From NCBI GenBank assembly GCA_036186865.1, contig AP025043.1, forward strand, positions 32,968,690 through 33,032,689: a stretch of DNA of 64,000 bases, read 5' to 3'. The position numbers were made by a program, and so were the translations under genes. The DNA is from Eustoma russellianum (taxonomy: Eukaryota > Streptophyta > Magnoliopsida > Gentianales > Gentianaceae). Below the pieces are notes generated by a model. That model had not been told where the DNA came from and did not search any database. It saw nothing but the letters and a program-made list of their open reading frames with translations. Each line of letters begins with the position of its first letter. The first letter of the stretch is position 1. Positions 11,161-20,500 of this stretch are shown in pieces.

Positions 11161-11194
11161 TCAAAATTTTCTATTATTATTTCTTCAGTGTTGA
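11161..11194 (-). repeat. 34-bp duplicated filler at the copy B / copy C junction
   Basis: This segment (tcaaaattttctattattat and the next 14 bases) repeats 10985-11018, which is the start of the movement-protein gene, in the same orientation. It is placed between the copy B leader and an RT fragment, as expected for templated insertion during double-strand break repair. Confidence 0.8.
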
Positions 11195-11420
11195 GATCTT
11201 ATCCATTTTAACGCTTTATTTAGTGGTTTATAATTTATTACCAATCTAGGTGTTCCTCTTTCTATTTCTGCATTTTTATTGACATAAAAAGCAGCACAAC
11301 TCCAAGGAGACCTTGATTTTTGAATTAATCCTTTTGATTCTAGATCTTGTATTTCTTTTTTGCAATGTTTTTCTAATTCTGCATTCATCTGAATTGGTCT
11401 TGCTTTTGTAGGTATATCTT
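11195..11420 (-). pseudogene. Isolated RT fragment, inverted
   Basis: On the minus strand this 225-bp piece encodes the start of RT (KARPIQMNAELEKHCKKE to RLVINYKPLN) and matches copy B at about 8909-9120. It is followed at 11422 by the same region in plus orientation (11531-11755), so the two form a palindrome with a loop of about 110 bp. It is a rearrangement product with no ends of its own. Confidence 0.85.
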
Positions 11421-11421
11421 C

Positions 11422-12873
11422 CAAAATCTTAAATTATCATTTGAAAATGAACTTTGTTCAGATCTTCCAAATGCTTTCTGGTCAAGGAAACAACATATAG
11501 TTGATCTTCCATACACTCCAGAATTCAGAGAAGAAGATATACCTACAAAAGCAAGACCAATTCAGATGAATGCAGAATTAGAAAAACATTGCAAAAAAGA
11601 AATACAAGATCTAGAATCAAAAGGATTAATTCAAAAATCAAGGTCTCCTTGGAGTTGTGCTGCTTTTTATGTCAATAAAAATGCAGAAATAGAAAGAGGA
11701 ACACCTAGATTGGTAATAAATTATAAACCACTAAATAAAGCGTTAAAATGGATAAGATACCCATTACCTAATAAGAAAGATTTATTAACAAGATTACATT
11801 CTGTATGGATATATTCAAAATTTGATATGAAATCAGGATTTTGGCAAATACAAATATCTGAAAAAGATAGATACAAAACAGCATTCACAGTTCCATTTGG
11901 GCAATATGAATGGAAAGTAATGCCATTTGGATTAAAAAATGCACCTTCTGAATATCAAAGAATTATGAATAATATATTTATGGATTATTCTAATTTTTGC
12001 ATTGTCTATATAGATGATGTATTAATATTTTCCAAATCAATAGAAGAACATTTTAAACATTTAAAAACCTTCTTTTATATAGCAAAGAAAAATGGTTTAG
12101 TATTATCTAAATCTAAAATGTCTTTATTTCAGACTAAAATAAGATTCCTAGGTCATCATCTGACTCAAGGAACAATTTTACCAATAGAAAGATCTTTAGA
12201 ATTTGCATCCAAATTTCCAGATAAAATATTGGACAAAAATCAATTACAAAGATTTCTAGGATCTTTAAATTATGTTGTTGATTTTATTCCAAATATAATA
12301 ATAATTGCAAAACCATTACATAATAGATTAAAGAAAAATCCACCAATATGGACTGAAGAACATACTTCAGTAGTTAAGAAAATAAAAAGTCTAGTATCTG
12401 ATATACCCTGCTTATATATAGCAGATCCAGATTTATTTAAAATAGTTGAAACAGATGCTTCTGATATAGGATATGGTGGAATATTAAAACAATTACAAAA
12501 TGGAAAAGAGTCTATAGTTCAATATACTTCTGGTCATTGGAATGATACCCAAAAATCATATTCTACTATTAAAAAAGAAATTTTGAGTATCGTATTATGT
12601 ATTAATAAATTTCAAAGTGATTTATTAAATAAAAAATTTCTTTTACGTATTGATTGCAAATCTGCGAAAGAAATTTTGCAAAAAGATGTGAAAAACTTAG
12701 CTTCAAAACAAATATTTGCTAGATGGCAAGCTTTATTAAGTATTTATGATTTTGATATTGAATATATAAAAGGAGATACAAATTTTGTTCCAGACTTTCT
12801 GACCAGAGAATTCCTCCAAAACAGACATAATGCCGAGGAAGTCAAAAGACAAAGGAAAGCTACCGGCGGATAA
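11422..12873 (+). pseudogene. Copy C ORF1, RT and RNase H, 5'-truncated
   Basis: The frame is open from the truncation point to TAA 12871-12873 with no internal stop. It contains the RT entry block, SKFDMKSGFWQI, YIDDVLIF (about 12008-12031), FLGHHLTQG, and RNase H with ETDAS. The first in-frame Met is at 11566, but the natural polyprotein start is missing together with movement protein, coat and protease. Two residue differences from copies A and B are visible near RNase H: DIPC for DISC, and DASD for DASN. Polymerase catalytic residues are intact. Any product would be an N-terminally truncated RT-RNase H; expression is not shown. Confidence 0.86.
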
Positions 12874-14215
12874 TGACAATAATATCCCACGGAAAACGTG
12901 GGCAGATAAAGTTGAAGAAGAGGAAGAACTTCTTCAAAAAACCCCAATAGCCGCAGTTCCAATATCCCAAATATCTCCAAATAAAACACCAATATCCATT
13001 ATTGAAAGCCTATCCAATAGTTCTGAATTTCAAGCATTGCTTGAAAGATTCAATATTCCAAAATCTACAGAAATAGCAGAGACTTCATCAGCAATATCAA
13101 AACTACAGCCAACTACTTCAATAACCCAAAAAACCAATAAAGTTTTCAAACCCCAATCCACAGAAATTACCAGCAAAATGCCCACATATAAAAAAGCCGT
13201 GCAAACAACCCAGTTTGTGGAAAAGTCTTATTATCAATATATTACTACTATAGAAAAATCATATTATGATAAAAATCCATTAATTTCTTTACAAAATTAT
13301 TTTGGAAAAGATTTTTTCTATAAATCATGGAATATTGCAAAAACTACAGAATATTATCAACATCTGTTGATAATGACAAATTCTGTTGAAATAAAACATC
13401 ATTTTAATAAAGATAATATAGAGTATGCCTTCTCCAATTTTAAAATAGTGTCTATAATGACACCGGAGCAATGGCAAAAACAATTTGGATCTTTATCTGA
13501 GGAAATTGATTTTCCTGCAGGATATAATTCAAATTTATTTTCAAATGTCTCTTTTAATTATTGGGATTACCAACAAGCTTGGTATAATTCCCTATATTTT
13601 CAAAACTCCAGGGGTTCACACACCTGGTTAATATTTTTTGATACCAGAAGGATAACGACGAAGAATATTCCATATTGGTTCGCCGCATGGTGGGATCATT
13701 TTGGCTCCTGTGCAGAATATTTGAATGATGTAGTGAGACCATCACTACAAGTATTTACGAAGATGTATTCTCCCACAGATGAAGAGAAGATATTTTCGGA
13801 AATGATGATATTTCATATGAAGTTCTATTTGCCATGGGTATTCCAATGGAGAGCAGAATATACTCCTTGTATAAAAGTACCCTTGATAAAAAGAAAATTT
13901 TATATCAAATGGTGGACAGCATTCAATATTCCAGAATCCATTTACCCTCACAAAGTAATGGAACAAATAAAAATATGGAATGCACGAAAACAAATTGCAG
14001 ATAGCAGAAAAACAATAACAGCACCGGTGAAGCCCGGACATGAACAATTTTTATTACATAAATCAAGGATGCAATCTCAACTGGCAATGGCGAAAGACCC
14101 TGAAGAGATGCAAAACATTTTGATGAAATTTGCTCCTTTATTGCAAGAAGCAAAACCTTCATCATCTTCAGGATCGACAAATGCAGTGGATGAAGATGTT
14201 GATTTGATAGAATAA
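12830..14215 (+). CDS. Copy C ORF2, protein of unknown function (intact, 461 aa)
   Basis: This is a second unbroken copy of the viral ORF2, starting inside the last codons of ORF1 (44-nt overlap). It has the same layout as the copy at 7833: basic N terminus, Pro/Ser/Thr-rich linker, Trp/Tyr-rich core, Gln/Met helix, Ser-rich and acidic tail. It carries V, C, R and P at the four positions that differ. The new Cys and Pro lie in the conserved middle and late part and could affect folding. In plant pararetroviruses such downstream genes are translated from the polycistronic or spliced pregenomic RNA (established knowledge). The viral promoter for this copy lies downstream, not upstream, as in a circular genome, so expression from this locus would need outside transcription. 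Confidence 0.8.
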   Translation: MPRKSKDKGKLPADNDNNIPRKTWADKVEEEEELLQKTPIAAVPISQISPNKTPISIIESLSNSSEFQALLERFNIPKSTEIAETSSAISKLQPTTSITQKTNKVFKPQSTEITSKMPTYKKAVQTTQFVEKSYYQYITTIEKSYYDKNPLISLQNYFGKDFFYKSWNIAKTTEYYQHLLIMTNSVEIKHHFNKDNIEYAFSNFKIVSIMTPEQWQKQFGSLSEEIDFPAGYNSNLFSNVSFNYWDYQQAWYNSLYFQNSRGSHTWLIFFDTRRITTKNIPYWFAAWWDHFGSCAEYLNDVVRPSLQVFTKMYSPTDEEKIFSEMMIFHMKFYLPWVFQWRAEYTPCIKVPLIKRKFYIKWWTAFNIPESIYPHKVMEQIKIWNARKQIADSRKTITAPVKPGHEQFLLHKSRMQSQLAMAKDPEEMQNILMKFAPLLQEAKPSSSSGSTNAVDEDVDLIE

Positions 14216-14449
14216 CATAATCATTTGTAATATTTGTAATAATTTCATATTTGTAAAATTTGAATTGATATTGTAATAGTTGATATTGTAATAGTTGATA
14301 TAACATGTAAAAAAAAAAAAAATTGTGCGAAATATCTACGCAAGTGTAAAAAAAAAAAAATTATTAAAAAAAAAAAAATTTGTGCGAAAATGACAAACCA
14401 AATAATAGTAGAGGGACCCTTATTTTGGCCATATTCCTCTTAAAATTCC

Positions 14450-14458
14450 TATAAAAGG
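14450..14458 (+). promoter_or_regulatory. TATA box of the viral pregenomic promoter (copy C)
   Basis: The sequence tataaaagg lies 235 bp downstream of the ORF2 stop and is conserved at 6211-6219 in copy B. Transcription would be expected about 30 bp further on. Confidence 0.7.
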
Positions 14459-14695
14459 AGGGGGTATGCTCACTTGAAAGGACACAAGTTTTTCTACCAT
14501 ACTACTTACATTTTCTCTCTCATAATTCCCACTTTCCATTTCCATCCAAGATACTTCCAAGCTTTCTCCCATACTATCCCATACCAAGAACACTTTATTT
14601 GTTCTTGAATATCTTTCATTTAAACCTTTTGAAACCAATATCCTTGAAGATCTCCAATCTTCAAACAATAGTTGTATCTCCAATATTTTTGAAGA

Positions 14696-14701
14696 AATAA
14701 A
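14696..14701 (+). terminator. Poly(A) signal AATAAA in the viral leader (copy C)
   Basis: A canonical AATAAA lies about 240 bp after the TATA box. In pararetroviruses this position gives RNA with a terminal repeat after a full circle of transcription. The same hexamer is present in copy B. Confidence 0.6.
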
Positions 14702-15164
14702 TATATGGTATGATTTGAATTCTTTTACTTTTTGTGTTCTTTAAATACTGTTTTTAATTTTGTTTCTTAGTTTTATGTATTATATATTTATATAATTGGG
14801 TCGGTTTATACCGCCTAATTATTATTAATACTGTTTATATATAATTATATTATTATTATTGGCTGGAATTAGTTCCGCCTAACCTAATTCCCTCTCCCTT
14901 TTATTTACTGTTCTTTATATTATTATGACCGGCTGGAATTAGTTCCGCCTAATCCTATTCCCTTTCCTTTTTATTTTCTGTTTTTATTTATTCTTGGGGA
15001 GTTTAATAACCCCCATTTAAATTCTGTTCAATTAATTTTGTTTTACTTACTGTTTTTATATTTTGTTTTACTTATAGTTTTTACTTTGTTTATATTATTG
15101 CTTTGTTATTTTGTTTATTATTATTATCTGTTAGTGTCGGTAGTTTTTATTCCTGTTTGTGGTG

Positions 15165-15188
15165 TGGTATCAGAGCCAGGTTTCGATC
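15165..15188 (+). promoter_or_regulatory. tRNA-iMet primer-binding site (long match)
   Basis: TGGTATCAGAGCCAGG and the next eight bases match the complement of the plant initiator tRNA-Met 3' end, the primer used by Caulimoviridae for minus-strand synthesis. The match is longer than the usual 12-18 bases. It is the start point of viral reverse transcription. Confidence 0.88.
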
Positions 15189-15329
15189 ATGGTAGTTTAA
15201 TTTTGTTTTACTTACTGTTTTTATATTTTGTTTTACTTATAGTTTTTACTTTGTTTATATTATTGCTTTGTTATTTTGTTTATTATTATTATCTGTTAGT
15301 GTCGGTAGTTTATATTCCTGTTTGTGGTG

Positions 15330-15343
15330 TGGTATCAGAGCCA
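15330..15343 (+). promoter_or_regulatory. Second, truncated tRNA-iMet primer site
   Basis: TGGTATCAGAGCCA ends the second leader unit. Sequence then changes abruptly to coat-protein fragments. The break lies 14 bases into the primer site. Confidence 0.75.
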
Positions 15344-15348
15344 TGATT

Positions 15349-15391
15349 AGAAAACTTAGTGATTTTCAATGGTATAAAAATACTTTTCTAA
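15349..15391 (+). pseudogene. 43-bp coat-protein fragment
   Basis: This matches copy A at about 2364-2405 in plus orientation. Its inverted twin is at 15983-16022, so the two could pair as arms of a hairpin enclosing the protease fragment. Confidence 0.8.
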
Positions 15392-15893
15392 AATGATAAT
15401 TTAAGATTTTGTATTTTAGTAATTATCTTTGGATCCTTTAAATATTGTTCTATTTTATTTATATTTACTGTATCTTTTAATGATTGTAATTGAAAAATTT
15501 TACTTTTAATTATTGCATTTATTTGTTCTTTATGAATAGAACAAGCTTTTATTAAATCTAAATTTTTTGTTTTAGGTTTTTCTAAAAATTCAAAATGTAA
15601 TTTTTTATTTCTTATTTTAAAAGAAATAGAATTAATTCCTACTTTATATGGTGTAATTAGATTCATAAAAGGTGTTCCTAGTATAACTGCATGATGAATA
15701 TCATCTACAACTAAAAACATTGTTTTAATTGATGTATTGGATTTTATAATATAAGCTTCAGTTTTACTTTTGACTTGTAATTTGGTATTATTTGCTGTAG
15801 AGAGTCTAGTAGTTGTAGATTCTCTATATGATTTTGGAACCAAATTAGTTTTAATACAATTAAGATCTGCTCCTGTATCAAATAGAGCAATTG
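15392..15893 (-). pseudogene. Protease / RT-linker fragment, inverted
   Basis: The minus strand encodes the protease DTG region (ALFDTGADLNC), the ILGTPFM strand and the linker towards RT, matching copy A 3670-4170 without its T insertion. The frame stays open through the flanking filler and into a coat-protein piece, making a 195-codon chimera (15975-15388). It has no natural start or end. It is a rearranged fragment. Confidence 0.85.
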
Positions 15894-15914
15894 TTTGTGG
15901 TGTGGTATCAGAGC
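15894..15914 (+). repeat. Third fragment of the leader/primer site (21 bp)
   Basis: tttgtggtgtggtatcagag plus c is a copy of the leader end seen at 15155-15176 and 15320-15341. It stops 12 bases into the primer site and splits a protease-derived stretch: agagcaattg occurs on both sides of it. Confidence 0.8.
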
Positions 15915-16030
15915 AATTGTATCCTGCAAGGAATTTTTCTTTCCAAAATGGCTGATTAGAATCTTCTCTAATCATGACTCTGGTTAGAAAAGTATTTTTA
16001 TACCATTGAAAATCACTAAGTTTTCTACAT
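15915..16030 (-). pseudogene. Coat-protein fragment, inverted, right end of the viral array
   Basis: The minus strand matches copy A at about 2352-2470 (coat-protein core to LAG). It is the last recognisable viral DNA; the (TA)n tract follows directly. Confidence 0.82.
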
Positions 16031-16034
16031 CTTA

Positions 16035-16084
16035 GATAATAATATATATATATATATAGATATATATATATCTATATATATATC

Positions 16085-16122
<38 letters not shown>

Positions 16123-16128
16123 CACACA
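16035..16128. repeat. (TA)n/(CA)n microsatellite
   Basis: A compound TA, TAGA and CA dinucleotide tract separates the viral array from the first LINE. Confidence 0.95.
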
Positions 16129-16187
16129 CTAGGATAATAACGAGAAGCCCTACGCTCCGGCGATCTCGGAAAAGATCGTCTTCCCCG

Positions 16188-17505
16188 ATGGCACTGCCGC
16201 TGCTGGCAGCTACCTCTGCTCCTCCCTCCTTTGCTGATGTCCTTCGGGACAACTCTCCACCAATCATACAGCCTAAATAACCGTCTAAATACAAAGGATT
16301 CCCATCCATTTGTTTTTCTGACACAAGTGGATTCTCTCATTGCACCATTCCAGCACACTCTCGTTGGATTCTTTTGGCATGGACGTCCCTCAATGGATGC
16401 AATGAAAAAGGCTTTCGATCGGATCGGTTTTACAGGACCGGTGCACTTGGGATTAATGGCCAAAGCACACATTCTTATATGCTTTGATCAAGAACGTGAT
16501 TACACACGTTGCTTCCGTCGTAGAACATGGAGTATTCTTGGATATCCAATGCGCGTCACCAAATATACACACGATTTTGACCCCAGGTTTGATGCTTCCA
16601 TTGTTCATGTATGGATTTCTTTGCCTGCATTGCCGGTTTACCTGCATCATCAATCATCACTCTTTGCGATCGCCTCCATGGTTGGAACAACAATCCGTCT
16701 TGATGCTGCCACGCAAAAAATCTTACGTCCATCAGTGGCTCGTGTTTGCGTAGAAATTGATGTCTCCAATGAATTGCCATCCAAGTAGCATATACAAAGT
16801 AAGAATCATGAATTCTTTCAGCAAGTCATCTATGAGGATGTGCCACTATTCTGTTCAACTTGTTGTGTCTTGGGACACAAAATGGGCAATTGCCCTACTG
16901 CTGCTATGGATATGTCAAAACCTTCGCAGAACAAGAAGATATGGAAAGAAAAAGAACAAACACATATTGATCAGCCAGACTCTGCACCCAATCCCACTGT
17001 CACCTTGGATGAACCTGCTGCAACTGCTACAATTCAGATTTTACGCAAAGAAAATCTCCCTCCTCCTTCGGACACTCCACATATCCCAGTTACGGATGAG
17101 GTCCCTCCCATTCCTACTACACAAAATCAATCACTGCTGGGGAATGCGGATGATGACACACATGCACAGACGAATACAATAGAAGAAGTCATACAAGGCC
17201 ATTCGAATACTGACATAGATATCCTTGCAACATCTTCACAGGAGCCTCCTACAGCCACTGCCGCAGTTGAGCAATATAAATCTGACTCATCTCACATTGC
17301 TGGCCGTATGACAGGGCTAGGTCAGTCGCAATCAGACGAGGTGTTACTACAACAAATACTCCATCCACCTCAACCAACTGACAATGATGGTTTCATCGTC
17401 CATGTCAAAAAGCGAAATCGTAAACTTGCTTCACAGATTGTTCGTCCACCACGGCAAATTGCAACCCAAAGTTCTATTCGGGCCTCACACTCATCCACAC
17501 AATAA
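16188..17505 (+). pseudogene. LINE ORF1 (RNA-binding Gag-like protein)
   Basis: The probable start ATG at 16188 gives a peptide containing the SFADVLR motif typical of plant LINE ORF1. A 1-nt frameshift just before 16280 moves the reading to the frame open from 16231. A DUF4283-like fold follows, with long stretches of conserved hydrophobics and ending near VCVEIDV. A TAG stop at 16786-16788 interrupts the same frame, which resumes and carries a zinc knuckle, CSTCCVLGHKMGNC. The remainder is Pro/Thr/Ser-rich up to the stop at 17503-17505. The protein would coat LINE RNA and act as a chaperone (established for the family). ORF2 starts only 5 bp later. Confidence 0.8.
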
Positions 17506-17510
17506 TCATA

Positions 17511-20500
17511 ATGCGTTTGTTAGTTTGGAATATTAGAGGACTGCGGACATCGCTAACTCGCTTACGTCTACTATTGCAGCAATATTCAATAAATTTCCTT
17601 TTCATTATAGAACCACAGCATCCAGTTACAATATTACAACGGACTCAAATACAGCTTGGCTTTATATCCAGTCTTTCAATGTGTACTAATAGAGTTTGGT
17701 ATTTTTGGCGAACTCATGAAATTACCTTACATGAAGCTAGGGATCATGATCAAGTGACTTATTTCCACTTACATCTTTGCTCCTCCCAAATGGACTATTG
17801 GCATTCCTGTGTCTATGGGCGCCATACAAATGTGGAACGTAGTCAACTATGGAGTGAACTATCTTCATTTAGCAGTGATATAACTATCCCATGGCTAATC
17901 TCAGGTGACTTCAATACCTTCCTTTCTTTAGATGATCATAAAGGACGCTCTCGCCCAACCTTGTCATCTTTGCATGAATTCAATGCTATGGTTGATTGCT
18001 TATCCCTACACACGGAGCCTCATCATAGAACACGATACACATGGATGGGAGGTAGAGGATTGGGACAAGTTCGTCGACGATTGGACTAGGTCTTTTGTAA
18101 CTCTTCATTCTATGACATATATACCCAGATTATTTTAACGCTTCTCCCAAGAGTTACTTTAGATCACTGCCCTTTGTTGATACAATGCCAGCAATTAAAT
18201 CATGTGATCACTAAACAATTTTGCTTCCTCACGGCATGGTCCCCACACCCTCAATTCCTTACATATACTAGACAAAAATGGGAATCATACCCCACAACCG
18301 GAGGAATACGAGGCTTCTGTCAAAAGCTGCGGCTGCTCAAGAAGGATCTCTCACTTTGGAATAAAGAAGTATTTGGAAACATCTTCAATCAAGTGGAATA
18401 CACTCAATCACAAGTTCAACGTCCAGAGTTGGCCTTTGATGCATCTCCTACAGAGGACAACCGCATTGCATATACCATTGCTCAAGCCGAATATCAGGCT
18501 GCTTGCGCCAGAGAACTAGCATATTGGCAACAAATGGCCCGTGTAAAATGGCTAAAGGAGGGTGAGGCAAATATAGCATACTATCATGCTATTGTCAATG
18601 ATAGACACGGAAGGCAACATATCCATCAAGTTTGCAGAGATGATGGCACAATGTGCGAAACTCAAACAGACATCCAGCAGGCTGCTATTCAATTTTACTC
18701 AAATCTATTTACGACACAACCAATCCAGATTGATCCTACGTTATTGGAGGTGATCCCAAAATTATCATCAGCAGATAACACATTCCTAACTGCTATGCCA
18801 ACGGAAACAGAAGTGCGGGACGTAGTCTGTGCACTAGACCCACAAAGTGCAGCCGGTCCAGATGGCTACAATGGAAGTTTCTATCGATTGTGCTAGGATA
18901 TCATTCACTCTGACGTCTATAAAGCGGTACAAGAATATTTTTTGGGATTTCCCTTACCAAAGGCTGCTGCACAGACCATGATAATACTGCTACCAAAAGG
19001 AAATTCACCAACATCTTTTGCTGACTACCGGCCTATAGCACTCTGCACGTTTCTCAGCAAGATTCAGACGCACATATTAGCAACAAGAATCATCACAATC
19101 TTACCTCAAATTATATCTCCTGAACAAGCAGGATTTCAAAAGGCTAAAGGCATAACTGAGCACGTCCTATTAGCAAATGAGATGATACATTGGTTGGACC
19201 ACACAACACGATTGTCAAATTGCTTAATACAACTTGATCTTGCAAAAGCTTTTGATCCCGTCAATTGGCAGTTCCTACATTTGGTGCTAGAACACTTTGG
19301 GTTCTCAGCCTTATTCATCAAATTGATCAACAATCACCTAAGCAACACGCACTTTTCCATACTAATCAATGGTGTATCAAGTGGACTTTTTTAATCAACA
19401 AGGGGTGTCAAACAAGGAGATCTTTTATCTCTTTTACTATTTATTATTGTGGCAGAAGTTTTCACACGAGTGCTACATACTCACATACACAATGGTCACA
19501 TCAAGCCTTTCCCTCTGGGTCACCTCCCAGTTACAATATCTCACTTGGCATATGCTGATGATCTCCTGCTCTTTGTTGCAGCTAACAAAAGAAACTTGCG
19601 CCACGTTAGGAATTTTTTGCACTACTATGAGCTATCTACAGGTCAAGCCATCAATTATTAAAAAAGTACCATTGTCTTTTCCAAGTCTATCTATCCTCGC
19701 TGACAAGCAGAGCTCCTAGTTGAATTGCCCATGCGACGATCCTCACTGCCGCTGAAATACCTGGGTTCCTTCTTACATAAGGGAATTACGCGTACCCCCC
19801 ACTATCAAGACCTGTTATCTCATGTTGACAAACGTTTAGCAAGTTGGCAAACGAAGCTTCTGGGGATAGCAGGACGAGTCGCCCTTCTTAAATCTATGCT
19901 CTCATCTTTTCCATTACATCTGATGGCTGCAACCCAACTACCAAAGAATGTGATCAAATCTCTAGAATCTTGTTTTGCAAGATTCTTCTGGGGCCAACAA
20001 CACTATCATTGGTCTACTTGGGCATAATTATGTTACCCCACAGATGAAGGCGGCATAGGTGTGCGTGACTTGGCATCCATCCAAGCTGCATATTCTTGTA
20101 AATTATGTCATCTATATCACTGCAGTGATTCCATCTGGGCCAGATATATGCGTGCAAGATACGGACATAGACATGATTTCCAACCAAGATTATATGATTC
20201 TCCGGGATGGAAGCGACTTTGTGCTATAAACGCTACATGCATGAACATTGCGACACTTGATACAATTCATGTTTGGCCTTCCCCTTCTGGAGCATTTACT
20301 TTAAAAGATGCATATGCTGCACTAAGACCTTCGAAATCAAGCCTATTATCATATACACACATTTAGAATCATCTGCAATGCCCAGAGATACGTCTCTTTC
20401 TATGGCGATTCTATCAGAGATCACTCTCACTGCCGGATAATCTCAGCCATTTTATCACAATATATCCATCGATATGCCTATTCTGTTACAGAGATAATGC

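Larger units (their letters stand above)
14216..15033 (+). promoter_or_regulatory. Copy C intergenic region: promoter and leader
   Basis: After ORF2 there is a doubled atattgtaatagttgat motif. Three poly(A) tracts follow, bracketing two ttgtgcgaaa motifs (14323-14333 and 14380-14392). Then come a TATA box at 14450-14458, an AATAAA at 14696-14701, and a leader with two GGCTGGAATTAGTTCCGCC motifs. The layout is that of a caulimovirid pregenomic RNA promoter with a promoter-proximal poly(A) site. The whole region also occurs inverted at 5656-6447, which supports functional units rather than chance. Promoter activity is inferred. Confidence 0.7.
15034..15343 (+). repeat. 165-bp tandem duplication of the viral leader with primer site
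   Basis: The segment from aattttgttttacttactg to the primer-binding site occurs twice in a row, at 15034-15198 and 15199-15343. The first unit has the full tRNA match; the second stops about 14 bases into it. The units are almost identical. Their Phe/Tyr/Leu-rich reading frame is a by-product of T-rich leader sequence and is not a gene. Confidence 0.85.

Noticed and set aside
15165..15188. A tRNA-Met gene
   Set aside because: Only the complement of the tRNA 3' end is present, with no cloverleaf. It is a retroelement primer site.
15038..15346. A 102-codon Phe/Leu/Tyr-rich frame that looks like a membrane protein
   Set aside because: It is the T-rich viral leader read twice through the tandem duplication, with the primer site inside.
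15903..15914. A possible second functional tRNA primer site
   Set aside because: Only 12 bases match and the flanks are protease and coat fragments. It is a rearranged scrap.
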